Positions 10,881-24,200 of a stretch of 64,000 nt of DNA are shown here, in pieces. The position numbers and the translations under genes were made by a program. The first letter of the stretch is position 1, and the number at the start of each line of letters is the position of its first letter. The notes beneath the pieces were generated by a model. That model did no database searches. It saw only the letters and a list, made by a program, of their open reading frames with translations, and was not told the DNA's origin. Source of the stretch: Pyrocephalus nanus (Eukaryota; Chordata; Aves; Passeriformes; Tyrannidae); the NCBI GenBank assembly GCA_038380795.1, contig CM076279.1:6339001-6403000 (forward strand), read 5' to 3'.

Positions 10881-13800
10881 GAGATGCTGTGATTATTTAT
10901 TTTTTTTTCCAAGAAAGGTTCTGCGACGGGTTTGAAAAGCTTGAAGGCCGATCTGTGGCCTCCTGCTTCCCTCACACCACCTCCCACACAGATACTGCAG
11001 CGTGGGGGAAGAAGTGTGCAAATTGGGTACCTGCTGCTGGCTGCAATTCATTTTTAACAGTGGTTTCCCAAAAGGAGAATCTAATGAGATTTTGGAGTCC
11101 TCCTGGGCTACTTTCAGAGACAAAGGCACAACTGAAGCTTATTTCTGATCTGCTATACAAAAGAATGTAAACTCCCACATTTATCTTAACCATTTCCACT
11201 GACAACCACAAGCAATTAGAACATTAATAAAAACCATTAAATGTGAGTAGCTAAGAAAGGAAGAGGATTTTTTTTTCTCTGTCAGCTTTCATTTGCTAAA
11301 CCCCTACTTGACTCTGGACCACCACCAAGGCAGGAGGTGAATGGCACCACAAAAAACACCCAAGAAACATACTATTTTGGTCCCTTTTACTGCCAGAGGC
11401 AACTGGGAGAAATAAATTCTCCAGGTGGCTTTGCCAGGTGCTTGGGAGAAAGATGAGTAATAAAACATCAGAGATTTTCTGATAGCCACAAAGTAAGTAG
11501 TGCCTGCATCCAAGCTGTGACAGAGGGATTTAAAACCCCTTAATCAGCCTTTTCTTGGTTGGAAAAGGCGTAAAAGGGGCAATTCCACAGCCTCCTGTGT
11601 AAAGAGAGGCTCAGGCTCCCCCTTGGCCCCTGAGTTGTGTCCAGGGGCCACCTGGCTCCCTGGGGCTGGTGCTCATCTCCCCTCAACACTCCCATTGTTT
11701 GTCACCCCAGCATTGCCCCTGCCAGTTTGGCCTGGAACATAATTAATAATTGGTTTTTCTGGCCTGCCTGCTCATGTCTGTGGACAAAGAGGAAACCATA
11801 ATTGACATTAAAGATAGGAAAGGGTTTTAGCAGTGAGAGGCACCTCTCAGCATCTGACTGCTTGGCCTGGGGCTCCGGCAAAAAGCAGTGGAAGCTGTGG
11901 CTGCATTTCCCCTCTCCACACACACGTGGGGAGGGTGAAACCCAGCTGTGCAGGAGTCCTGCCACAGCCACACATGCATCTTGCACAACACCTCCATCCC
12001 CTCTGCTGCTCTGCCTTAGGCTCTCCCATAAAAACGAAGGTCAGTTCGTCACTGACTCACCCACCCTCACCTGGCACAAAGTCATCAACCCAGATCTCTC
12101 TGCAGACAGGAAACATGCACATATTTTCCACCCAGCTTACCAACTTGTTTGGGAAACAAGGACCTTAGCCATGTCCTTCCACCTAGATCTGATTTTGAGG
12201 CAGTAACTGAAGGTTTAACCCAACCTTCTTATAGGCAGAGAACCCCCCTGTACCTTCTCACTTCCAGGCCTGGAAAAACACTTTGGTTTCTCCAAACCAC
12301 AGTAAAGGAGTTGCAGTGCCCTAATGATTGCCTTCAGATTGTGGTGTAACAGATGACCAAAGGCTCATCTAAAAGCTTTTTGACCTTCTGGCAATATTTC
12401 CTGTTAGCAACCTATCCCTAGGGGTTCCCCAGACCTCAGCAGGTGGGAGTCTGATCCAAGTCCATCATCAGCCTGAACTGCGAGGAGTCCTCAAGTTTTG
12501 TGTGTCTCAAACAGACCCTCACTGGGCTGAGAGCTCTGCTGGTCTCTGTGTCACCAAGAAAGTCCTTGAGCTCAAGGCAGTCTGGGCAGCAGGTCGTCAG
12601 CACAGGCAGGAAAACATGCACCAGTGATCTTGATGAATTCAAATGACAGTGGCTAAAAATGAGGAAAATTATTTGGGCAACCAAGCAAGGAGACAGTCCT
12701 GTAACCTGGGCACTGAGTTCAAGATGTCTCAGAAAAGCAGGCAGATTTAGGCACTAAAGGGCTAGGAAACACCTGACAAATGGTCATCCTCATCCTGGTG
12801 TTCCAGTGGGTTTTCATCTAAAATTTGAATGCAGAGACATTTGAATGTGAAAAGTAAGAAGGGGATGGTTATATTTGCCAAACCAAAGGGGATTTGCCCA
12901 CAAAACAAAGGCTCAAGGCCACATTTTGCTGTTTCCACACACAACCCTTAAGGCACACAGTGATCTGCACTTCCCAGTGGGATGAAGAGCTCCTGCCATT
13001 CCTTTTCCAGAAATCACAAAGCTGAACATCCTGAGCCCTCTGGATGTGGGCAGGAAGAGCCTAAGTGTGGGCAGTAAGTTGCTGGATCTCCTTTCCTACC
13101 CTGTTGTGACTTCTAGGCATCACCCACACCTTCCTTGGAGAAACTGTCCTTGGACAGGAGATCTGAACAAGGCCTGGCTGGGATGGCAGAGCATCTGCTG
13201 GGAGCTAAACAGCCAAAGCTGGCAAGCTGGAGCCCAAAATCCTGCTGGCTTCCTAAAACCCACGCTCCACAAGTTCTGGCTGCTTCAACCCCCCACAACC
13301 TCTTCCACCTGCTCCCTGGATCCAGCAGCCAGCCACAAGGAAATGCTCCTCTTGATCCTTCTCCTACTAAGTCCCTTATTCCTTATTAATAAAAGCCAAT
13401 AAAATGACAGTTGAGAGCTTGTTAGAGGGAACCACCTCCAGCCACTGCTCAGGGCCCCCAGTGTCAGTCTGTGGAAGAAATGGGATGCAGCAGAGCTGGA
13501 CTCTAACACAGCCCACTGCCCACTCCCTCTGCCACATCCTCACCTGCTGCAGTTTTCCTGCAGTTAATGACAAGGTAACTCCACTGCTTCAAAAGCCCCA
13601 CTTTCCAGGGATCACACCACCCTCCTCACCTTGACAAATTAGGGAAATTACTGGGAAAAAAAAAAAAGCACCAGCAGCTTCCAGATATCCTCAGTATCCT
13701 TAGCCAGGTTCCTATTGAGGGCCTCCATCTGTCTGGGTACCCCGTGCCACCATCAGTCCCTCTCTCTGCCCACTTCCAGGGCACAGGAGGTCAATGAGGC

Positions 13801-16800
13801 AGGTCAGGATGTCACACCAGGTCAGCCAGAGCCACTTCCAAAGCCACCTCCAGCATGAGTTTAAGCAACCATGTCTTCCTCAGACTCCTCTCCAGAGCCA
13901 TCCCCGTTGCCCCAGGGAATGCTGCCCTTCTTGGCACTGCCCCTGCTGCACAAAGCACAGGATCTGGGACAGCCACAGCCAGGGATCTGGGGGGATGGTG
14001 GCAGCCAGGAGGGCAAGGGCCAGCACACACACAAACCACCTGCAGCCACCCACAGCCAGAGATTCGACACCAGGATACAGAGCAGGGACGAGCTGCATCT
14101 TGCTGAATTCCTGCGGGGCAATGGGAGCTGTCAGGGCACGCTCTGGTGCCAGCTGCCTCCTCAGCTCCCACTTGCCATCTCCAGGCTAAGCTGTGTTATC
14201 CCCAGCATTGGCTAATGGCCATTAAACCTGGTCCCAAAAGGGAGGTTTCTCACCTGGTCTTGCACCCACGTTATTGGAGACTCATGAGCACAAAGCAGCC
14301 CGGCAGATCCAAAGTCGACCCAGGAGGGCAGAAAACACTGGTAAGACAGAGCAAAGAGTAACCTGGGCAAGGAGTTGGGCTTAAATGCAGCTGGATCAAA
14401 GGGGATGGAGGGGTGTGGGAGGAGGACACTGATGTTGCTGGTGAGGTTAATGAAGACCAATTAGTGCAGGCAGGACTCTGATGCCTTTTGCAGGGGGAGG
14501 ATATGGAGTGATGCTACAGGAACTGCTGGGGAAACTCATGATAAACCTGCACTTCAGCCCTGGTACAGCCCCATTTTCACAGCACCAGCAGAGCTGATCT
14601 GAAGGGGTTTTGCCAGGGTTGTCCAGATCCTGTCCAGCCTCAGGAATCTGTTGTCAGGTGCTCTGGGGGCTCAGTTACTGCTGAGTCTGCCTAGGTTTGA
14701 GGGGTGGATCAGAGCAGGAGTTTAATTTGTGACTGAGCATGGGGCAGGAACAGCTTCTGGCCCCAAACGGCTCTGCAATCCCACAGCTGAAATGTCACTT
14801 AGTTTCTCTTGCTTTGAACAAAAAACAAAACCCCAAACCAAACAACCCCCCAGCCCCCACTTCCTCTGTGAGATTCAATCTGCCAGAGGATTTCTTAATC
14901 TGGATCTCTGGAACAAATTCAATTGGTCTTTCTCAAAAGCGATTTGCAAGCTCTGAGGCGTTTGCACTTTGGTTTCCAGGCACAGAGAAGCACAGAACCA
15001 TTTGGGTTGGAAAAGACCTTTGAGATCATCGAGTCCAGCCGTTAACCCAGCGCTGCCAAGGCCGCCACTAAACCACGTCCCTAAGACATGATCAGCCCCA
15101 AAACTGCTGCTGAGGCTCCTGAGCTCAGGACTGGCTTACTGAGACAGAAGGACAGGCAGAGAGCAGGGATTTGCAGCCACCTCCACTGTGCCCCAGGCAC
15201 AGCCTGTCCCTGGAGGGCTGCGAGTGACTGCTGACAAGTGACATCCGGCAGAGATGAGCCCGCAGTGTTGGGCTGGGCTGCACCACTTGGGCCAACACCT
15301 TAAGCAGAGCTAAATCTGGATCCTCTGCTGTCTCCTTGCTGGGTGACCTTGGAAAAGTCAGCTGGGATATAATGCAGGCTACATGGGAGAGGATGGCAAA
15401 GCAAGCCAAGGTCTTGGGATGAAAAGTACTTAAAAAGTCACTTATAAAGGTATTTACCAAGAGTAGTGCTTGGCTTTCCTACCCCCAACAGACACTGAGT
15501 GACCCCAAAAAGGAGTTTACCACCCCTCTCAGTTTACAGTAAACACCTCCCTTACATGCACGAGGCTTATTTTACACATTCATAAAGTGCACATCCAGTG
15601 CACACCAGGGCTGAGCTGGGCTGCAGGAGGATGCAAGGAAACCTGCTTCTCCATTCCCATCCCTGCTCCCAGGCTGCAGGCACGGTCTGGTCCCTGAATA
15701 CCCCTCCAAGCCCCACTACTGGGGGCAAAGGTTCTGCCTCTCCCCAGCCACACTCCAGAATTCCCTGCTGGAGCTTTTGGCTGTAGATAAGTGGGCTGAT
15801 CATCTCCCCACAGAGGTGCCCACCAGCTGCCAAGCTCTTACTGAAGCCAATATATGATTATCACGGTTATTTGCATAATATAAAACTGAATTTGCTAAAT
15901 ATAAACCTCTTCCTTTGAGGTGAGCTGCATAAATGCTCCAGCCCCTTGTGCCTCTTGGCCTGGCCTTGCAGGGAGAAAGCAGCAGCCCTCATGCCAGCAG
16001 CTGCTTGGGCCCCTTGGTGACTGAGGGAAACTGAGGCACAGGAGGAGCAGGGACAGTCACTGGGGGAGTGCTCCTGGTCTTCTGCCACAAACAACAGCTA
16101 ATAGGGCTGCTCTAGAGTGGGGAATCCAAGAAGGTTTGAACACTGGTATCTTTGGGGGTCACTGGAAGAAGAGGATACAATGTTCGGATGTGAACAAGAG
16201 AGGATTAGCTCATCGGGGCAGACAGTGACTGGAGAGGAAGACTGGAACAGGCAGTGCGCTTCCCATGTCCCATCCAGCACACTCTGTGTCCCCAGCTGCT
16301 GCACGGGCTGGGAGAGGGAAGTACCTTTGCACCAGTTTACCTGCTCCCAACAAAGGCACAGTGTTTGCAGGAGGCACCCAGGTGTGGCTATCGCCGTGAA
16401 CTCCAATCCCATTCCCAACACCGGCAGCATGAGACGGTCACGTGCGTGTGAAAATCCGCCCGTGCTTCGCAGGTGTCCCTGCTCTGTCACGTTTGCTGCT
16501 CAGCACCAGGAGCAGGTTGTCTGAGAGCATCAAGCCTGCAGGAGCAGCAGAACACACACCTACCCCTTCACATTCGCACTGTCCATCCTCTCTGGTTGCC
16601 CTGGAAGGGTTAACACGAGGGTTTGCTTCTGTTGCTTCGTGTGGCACAGCCGGCTAAGCCAGGGCTGGAACAAACTTGTTCCTTTACCTTTGTGCAGGCA
16701 GAAGGCAGCGAGGAGGTCCTGTGGCACTTGGCAGCACATCTCCAGGGTCCTTGCAGCAACTGTGCAGGTCGGGCTGCCCAGGGGAAAAGGTGCAGTCAGA

Positions 16801-18030
16801 AGGTGGATGAAAGCCATGGGGTCTGCAGCCCCGCTGGAGAGTCCTCCCCAGTGAGATGTGAGGGGAGCCAGGAATCTGCTGGACAAACTCAAGAGTTGGA
16901 CAGGGCAGCTGGGAACAGAGGGGAGCTGTGCTTCTGCCTTTTTTTGCAGGTTTGCTGTTGCCGGGGAGAGGTTTTAGGCTGTCATCCAGCTAATTCACAC
17001 CAGAGAGACAAGCACTTGAATTAGTTGCATTATCTGCGCCCAGCTAAAGTGGACAAAGGATTAAAGTGTGCTGAGCACCACCACCGTGATTTGCATCTCA
17101 GAGCCCCTTCCCACGGGCCCCCTCTGCTCCCAGCCTTTTTTTTTTTTTTTCTTCCCTAGTTTCTGGCTGTGAGCCAGCCGGCATAAGAGCCCTGTTTACA
17201 GAAATGATGCCTAGGTTAATATTGCAAAAGACTTCATCAAAGCTTTTAGTCGCTACTGAAGCAGAAGTGCCTGACCGTGGGCCATGAGCTGACCGGGGAT
17301 GAGCCGCAGCCACGCGGCGCTGCCCTTCGTTTGACCAATTCTGGTCCCAGCCTGAGGTATGAAACTAACTTTCTGTCACCGTGGCATATCTGAAATAATG
17401 AGCAAAATCCAACTATTATTCATCCTTAAAGCTGCACACAAAACCTAAATGTGGCTGTTGTTTTAGGGAAAAAAACACAACTTGAGTGCTAAATAAATAT
17501 ATTGCGCTGTGCAGTGAACTTACGGGCACTTTTTCTGAGCTCATCCAGCTGCCAGAGATTATTATTTTGTGCATGTTTATTCATGTGGAGAGGATGGGGA
17601 ATGCTATTGCTATACGTTTTGGGCTGCCAGGCTCAGAGAAATCAAAACTGGGATCTCTCAGAAGAAGTTCTAGACCTAAACATAGGTAAAGCAAAAGCCT
17701 ATCTGCCATCACTGGGTGCTAATTAGCTACAATTAGCTTCAAAATGTTTTTGCACCACTAGCACTTTGTAAGTAGGTAAAGTTTTCCTGAAAGATTCACA
17801 CTGACCTCTGCTGCCACACGCAACCTTTATATGTTTCTATTTTTCTTGGCATTTGCAGTTTCCTCCTCTTCTCAGCGTGGGGACTGAGTGACCTTAGCAA
17901 TTGCCAGCAAGGGGACTCCGTGTGATGAAAGCAGGTGAAAGGGAAAATAAGGGCGGAACTAGGTAAAGCCAGTTCATACAGAGGAGGTGTGGTCCTGTCC
18001 TCTACCTGGCTGTGGTCACAGTCTTGTGAA
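10881..18030. other. Intergenic region between KCTD2 and SLC16A5
   Basis: About 7 kb in which no exon with family similarity, conserved splice pattern or RNA gene was recognised on either strand. It holds an antisense CR1 fragment (14982-15092), a 15-base T-run (17136-17150) and two plus-strand AATAAA words after KCTD2 (near 11227 and 11457). The ORFs here are short, unconserved in appearance and lack codon bias. Confidence 0.6.
14982..15092 (-). mobile_element. CR1 LINE 3'-end fragment, antisense
   Basis: Read on the plus strand it shows the reverse-complement CR1 words TTTGGGTTGGAAAAGACCTT, TGAGATCATCGAGTCCA, GTTAACCCAG-GCTGCCAAGG and CACTAAACCACGTCCCTAAG. The CR1 sense strand is therefore minus. 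It is a truncated non-coding relic about 3 kb upstream of SLC16A5. Confidence 0.85.
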
Positions 18031-18031
18031 A

Positions 18032-18039
18032 TATAAAAG
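18032..18039 (+). promoter_or_regulatory. TATA box of the SLC16A5 promoter
   Basis: TATAAAAG in the context AATATAAAAGGAG, a near-perfect TATA element, predicts transcription start about 18060, some 225 bases before the chosen ATG at 18286. No CpG island is present, so this looks like a regulated, tissue-restricted promoter. Transcription from here is inferred. Confidence 0.6.
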
Positions 18040-18112
18040 GAGAAGGCAGCTGTTTCTTCAGCTATCTGGTGCCAGGATCCTGTGGCGAGAAGGAAGGGAG
18101 GTGCTGGAAGAA

Positions 18113-18223
18113 ATGCAGAGCAAGAAGTCTAGAGTGTCAGCTGGAAAAGGTGTGGGACACACCAGTGCTCTGAGCCTCAGGAACACCGTCAGTCCTTCCC
18201 TGAAGGCCTGTTTGCTGGGCTGA
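18113..18223 (+). other. Upstream ORF in the predicted SLC16A5 leader
   Basis: An ATG at 18113 opens a 36-codon frame ending at 18223. A second ATG at 18231, in another frame, runs past and overlaps the main start. Both lie in the leader if it is unspliced from the TATA-directed start. A possible small intron (donor-like GTGTGG near 18149, pyrimidine-rich acceptor CTTCCCCAG near 18253) would remove the overlapping ATG at 18231. Confidence 0.35.
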
Positions 18224-18285
18224 GGGTTGCATGGTAGCTGCACTCCCTTCCCCAGCGGGCTGGCTCGGAGGAGAAAGGAGCTGTC

Positions 18286-21200
18286 ATGTCCCGAGGAGGA
18301 GCAGCAGGACGTGGCACTGCCAAGCCCCAGGACCAGGGGTGGGCATGGATGGTCCTGCTGGCTGCAGTGGTGCTGCAGGCTCTGACACTGGGCTTCCCCT
18401 GCTGCATTGGGGTCTTCTTCACGGACCTCCAGCACGAGTTCCATGCCAGCAACAGCGAGACGTCGTGGTTCCCGTCCATCATGGTGGCCGTGCTGCACGG
18501 AGGGGGTGAGTAACGCAGGGAACAACCTCCTCCTCCTCCTCCTCCTGTCCTTGTGCTGCTGGTGGGGGGATGTAACGAGGACACTTCTAGCATTTCATTA
18601 GGTGGGCAATAGAAGGAACTTTGAGGTAGAGCAGATTGACTGGTTGGCATCGCACAGCATCTCCCGGCCACTTGGATCCCACAGTCCAAAGCTAAAGTGC
18701 CCACAGATACCCTTCTGTCACTCCCACAGTCAACCAAGACCCTTTGTCAAAGAAAATGGATCCCTTTCTCAAGCCCAGCTTTTCCAGACCAGCAATAATA
18801 GAAAGTTGTTTCCCACAGCAGCTCCTTGAATAAGCTGGCATGTAGTGCTGGAGCTTGGGTGCTTTCTTGGTTCATCCTCTGTCCACGAGAGCACATCTCC
18901 TTCCAAGTGCCACGTGACAACTGTGTTCTTCGGGGCTGGAGAGGGGCCAAAAGCCAAGCTCCTTCCAAGCTGCCAGCTGAGGCAGATTTAAAAGGAGCTC
19001 TTTGGGCGGTGGCACGGAGCTCACACCCACTCAGGGTGGACAAGAGCAGGGCTGGATCTGGGTCAGGCAGCACCCTCTGGGTGGAGGGGGGGGTTGTGCT
19101 CTGTGGATTGTGGAGGGAATCACTGGGTCTTTTCCCCATCCACAAAGAAAATGTGGGAGCAGCACAGGACAGTGGTCCCCGATTGCACACACAGATGGGG
19201 GGATTCTCTTCTACTTCTGCATAGAGGAAAGAAACAAATCCCCAGCAGCTTGAGGGCTTCCCAAGGAGTGGTCTGTGTTTCGGTGGCTCCTCCATGTGCA
19301 ACTCCTGTGCTCATTTGATAAACAGGTGACCCAAACCCCACTAGACAAAGGAAGCAAAGTACCCACTGTTGCCCCTGTATCCAAGCTGCTCCTGGAGTTC
19401 ATACCTGCTCCCTTCCCATGCTGGTGAAAGTTGACACTACATTATGTATTAAAAAAACAGGACCCAGGGTCACGCTGGTGTGAAAGCTGTAGCAGGTTCA
19501 GTGTCTCCTGTGCAGGACTTGGCTGAGATTCACCTGGCACGGAATTGAGAGTTTGCACCTTAGCAGGAACAATTGGGTCCAGAATATCAAGGTGCAGATG
19601 GAAAGAGACTACAAGGGAAGCAAGAAGGGGAAAAATCCTCACCGCGAGTCAGCAGAAATGGAGCAGCGTCCTTGGGGCTTCAAATTCCAACGGTTGTGGG
19701 CATTCCCTGTGCTGCCTGCCATCCCCTGTGGTCCTGCTGTGGTTAGTGGGAAGGATCTAGTTGGGACCTGCTGGTTCTGGGAAACGGTCTCAGGAGCAAC
19801 TTGGTCCCAACATATCCAGGAGGGACAACTCTGGCGGTATCCACAAGAAATTATCAATTACCCAGTCATCTTTAATGAAGTAATTGCTGCACAGGAAGCT
19901 GGAACCACAATAAAAACTGATATAAATACAGCCCATTAATTGATCCAAAGGTTATAAATTACGTAAGGAAAGAATAGCCTCATGTTAATGATACCCACAA
20001 TAGATTTTGTCAGGGCACAGTCAGAGGGTTGTACTTTCTGTACCGGTTATGTCTCCTCTTGCAGGCTGTTACAGCACAGGGGGGCTTGTTCTTGTTCCCC
20101 AGTAGCACAAGGCAGGAGTAACATGACCATAAACCAGGAAGGAAAAAAACAACAAAATAAACAGATCAAAGCCCCCCCTGTCAGGCCAAGCACGTATGGC
20201 TTTTGCTGCAGCTTCTCATCTCCTTTGCAGTGGGCCAGGCTCCGTTTGATTCAGGTTCTCTGGTTACAGCCATCATCTCGGCACTTAAACCTTTCCCAAA
20301 CTGCACCCTGCTGTCACCCGTGTCTCTTAAAGGAGCTTCTCTCTTTTCTTTGCCTTTATTCTTTTTAATTCAGAGGAACCAAAGGGGGGAAAAAAATAAT
20401 ATTTGCTGCAAAAATCGGTAAAGAGGGAGGGGAAATGGTCAGAGCAACCTGTTCTCAGGGTGGACAGTGCTGGGAGAAGATTCCATGCAGGAGAGCTGGC
20501 TGCAGCTCCACAGAGCTGTGGAAGGAAACAGGGAAGGGCACAGCACAAATAACAGCTCATACGTCAGCCAAACATATCTCATTACCTGTGCTGCCTTCCT
20601 AGGTAAAAGCCATTAATGATTATTTTGCTATAAAATCATTCAAGAGACCTCAGGATCCTACATCTGCCTCCAAAAGGGGATTTCAGGCCCTTACAGGTTC
20701 CTGCTCCTGGATATTCATGCACACGGAAGTTTCTGGACTCACACAAATGCAGCACTTTGGTTGATATTATTTTCACAAAGGAAAGCACAAAAGCCCCAGG
20801 CAAGTGAGAAATAAGGTTTCAAACACAGACAGCAAGTCACCAGGAACAAATAATGAAAAACCCTTACGGTTTTTAGAGCCAATCTCATTATTTTGGAGTG
20901 TTTAATTTATGCCTTCTGGCTACTTGGGTTGGTTGAACAGCAGTACCATCCTTAATGTCTTCAGCAGGATGAAAAATAATCCAGTCACGTTTGCAGGACA
21001 CTTTTTCAAAGGCCAGTGAAGTCCGAGGTGAAAATCTCCCAAGCAGATCGAAATACAGACAGCTGCACTCCTAATTTTAATAATGTTCCACTGTTCACTT
21101 GACTGTATGGATTTTATTTCAAACCAGACATCGATTTAGGTCACAAATATGCCACAGGTTATTTTCTCTGCACTGACTGACTCCTCATTCTGCAGCTTGC

Positions 21201-24200
21201 AGTCATTTTGCATTTGCTTATATAGCCTCAAGTGTTCAGAATTGGGGAAAAAAAAAAATCAATAAAATCTGGAAAATCTTGAGGATCCTCAAAGGAACAG
21301 GAAAAGAAACTCTGCCTTCAAATCCTCTTCTGCCAGAGCATGCAGAGGGAAGCACATTCTTCCCACTGATGGTCTGCAGATCTGAACTCATCTTTACCTT
21401 CCCCAAAATTAAGGCTGCTTAATTTCATTAACAAACGGGTTATTTACCACAATCTCACAGAATTCAGCTAAAGTCCATTTCCAAGGCTTTTAATAAAGGC
21501 CATCACATCCTACTTGATGGCCAAAATCCCAGCAGATCTCAGGAGCCTTTCCCTCAGCTAGCAAGTTGCCCAAGCACTTGGGAGGATCAGGGAGTGTATT
21601 TTCTCTTCCTGGCTCCCCCATCTACATAAAGCTTCTGGGACAACCCTCAGGGTCTCCAGACTAAATCATTCGACAACTGCAGCAATCCAGCAGGTACAAA
21701 ATATTTCCCTCCTCGCTGACTGCTTCCCTTTTTTCTTCCTTGCTTCCAGGGCCCCTCTGCAGCATCCTGGTGAAGCGGTTTGGCTGCAGGTTTGCTGTGA
21801 TGCTGGGGGGGCTGCTCAGCGGGCTGGGAATGGTGTCCAGCTCCTTCTGCAAGTCCATCAGCCAGCTCTACCTCACGGCTGGGTTCATCACCGGTACGTG
21901 CCAGAGAGCAGCAGGAAAAGCCAGCTGTGTGCCTGCTGGGGAGAAGGGAACGGGGAGGGTCCCCACTAAGTGCTCACGGTTTTCCATTCACCTGGGAAAA
22001 AGGAGGATGCAACATCCCCCAGTGCAGCAGGAATCCTACAGCCACCAGGCTTGGCCCTCACACCCCTTTAATGCACTCATCCAAGCTCACTGTGAAATGC
22101 TTCTCTCTGGAAAAAGCTACAGGTCTCCAGAGGGCAAAATGGAGAGCAAAGATGTCTGTTCCCTTTAGCAGCTTCTTGGCCTTTTGTCTTTCAATAAAGC
22201 TGGATTTTTTTTCTTTTTTTTTTTTTTTTTTCAATCTTGGAACGTAATGTGTTGGGATAATGTCCTTCCCAGTTTCCCTGGGTTTATATTTCACCACTCC
22301 CAATCTGGGGAAGTGTGGAGACAACTTTTTCTAACAAAAGACCATGTTGGTTTTGAACAGAAGTAACAGATGGGAACTTTTCCTTTCCAAATATTTCTCC
22401 TGTGTGACTGACGTTCAACTCTTGGTTTTTAATAACACAAGGAGATTAATTCCTTACTTTGGGACCAGTCCTGGTGGATCTTGCAAGCTGAGCTGTGGCC
22501 AATGCATAGAGAGAAAAACAAGCAACTCCCTGAGCCCTGATGAAAGTGTCAGGAAAGCAGCACTGCTTGTTGCATGTGGTACCAAAACCAAGTTTTTAAT
22601 GAACAATTCCATACAACTTTAGGAATGGCAACATGCCCCAGAAAAATGTCAGTTAGGTTAGTGTACTTACCATACCCAAGTAGTTTACAAATTTACTACA
22701 CAAGTAGTTTAATTTACACACCACATCCTTCTCCATTCCTGGTGTGGGTTTCTGAGTATTAATCAACCCCTGAGGGCTGTGCAACCTGACAGGTGAGGAG
22801 ATGCTTCAGTGGCAGATGAAATCACCTGTGGGTACACCCTGAATTTGGGCTGTTTTCACCCTTTAAGACAACATAGAGGGATCACATGTGGTCATTTACC
22901 CTTTTATTCCCACCTTTAGGTCTGGGATCGTGTTTCAGCTTCCAGGCAGGGGTGACTGTGCTGGGCTATTACTTTGTGCGGTGGCGAACGCTGGCCAACG
23001 CCATGGCCTCCACCGGCGTCTCCCTCGGCTTCACCCTGTGGCCGCTGCTGTCCCAGTACCTGCTGGATGAGATGGGCTGGAGAAACACCTTCCTCATCTT
23101 TGGAGGAATCCTCCTGAACTGCTGTGTTTGTGGAGCCATCATGAGACCCATCGTGCCACTTCCACAGCCGCCCAAGCCTGGAGAGGAGCCAGGCAGCAGA
23201 GCAGAGGAGGCACCGCTGTCCAACGGGGCACCTCCTCCCCACCCCACACTCCAGCAGCACGCCAGAAGGACAACGTGCCTCCAGGTGCTGCAGAAATACC
23301 TGGCTTTTGACATCTTCTGCCAGAACAAAGGTTACCAGATTTACACTATTGGAGTGACCTGGATGATGATGGGGTTTGGGCTGCCCCACGTCTACCTCGT
23401 GCCTTACGCCATCCACAACGGGGTGGAGGAGCACAGGGCAGCTCTCCTTATCTCTGTCATCGGCTTCATCAACATCTTCATCCGCCCCCTCATGGGGCTG
23501 CTCTCGGGACACAGGGTCTTCACGGGGAGGCGCATCTACCTGTTCAGCCTGGCCGTGCTGCTCTGCGGGCTGAGCAACTTCATCTGCATCATTTCAGCCG
23601 AGTTCAGAGTCCTCATCCTCTACTGCGTCATCCTCAGCATCGCCATGAGCGGGATTGGGGCGCTGGTCTTCCAGGTGCTGATGGATGTGGTGGAGATGGA
23701 CAGGTTTTCCAGTGCCCTGGGGCTCTTCACCGTCCTGGAGAGCATCACTGTCCTCATCGGGCCCCCACTCACAGGTGAGAGAAGCTTTGAAAGGAAAAAG
23801 CTGGGGGAAGAAACGGCGGGTTTGGAACTGGTGGCAAGTGTTTGGGAGCTTAGAAAAGGGGAATAAAGGACTTTCCAAACTTATGCAGGCAGGTGAGTTG
23901 TGCAAAAGGAGCGATATAAAAAGGAAGGTAGGCAAGGAACGATCAGCCCCTTCTGTCAGCTGAAGGAGGGTCATTTCTGCAGCTGCATCAACAGCAGGCA
24001 GTGAAAAAAATACTTACTTGGTAAGCTATTTGACAGGTATGGGAGCAATGAGAGCTTTTTTCCACTGAGTGGCAAGAAGCAAAGAGGAATTACTGTGGTA
24101 GGATCTTGGTATCTGTGAAGTGTTTCACTGCTTTGTCAGTTTGCATTGTTTTATCCACAAAGTCTCAGGGAACTGTGAACATCCCACTACACAAATTAAC

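Noticed and set aside
18231..18509. 92-codon ORF starting upstream of SLC16A5
   Set aside because: Different frame from the transporter; it overlaps exon 1 as a shadow and is meaningful only as a possible upstream ORF.
22192..22231. AATAAA plus poly(T) in SLC16A5 intron 2 as a processed pseudogene or alternative last exon
   Set aside because: No similarity to a known mRNA was recognised next to the run, and exon 2 has a good donor at 21894; without transcript data nothing supports it.
22886..23866. 326-codon ORF taken as a complete protein
   Set aside because: It is SLC16A5 exon 3 plus flanking intron; splice sites at 22919/22920 and 23774/23775 and the transporter fold show that it is internal.
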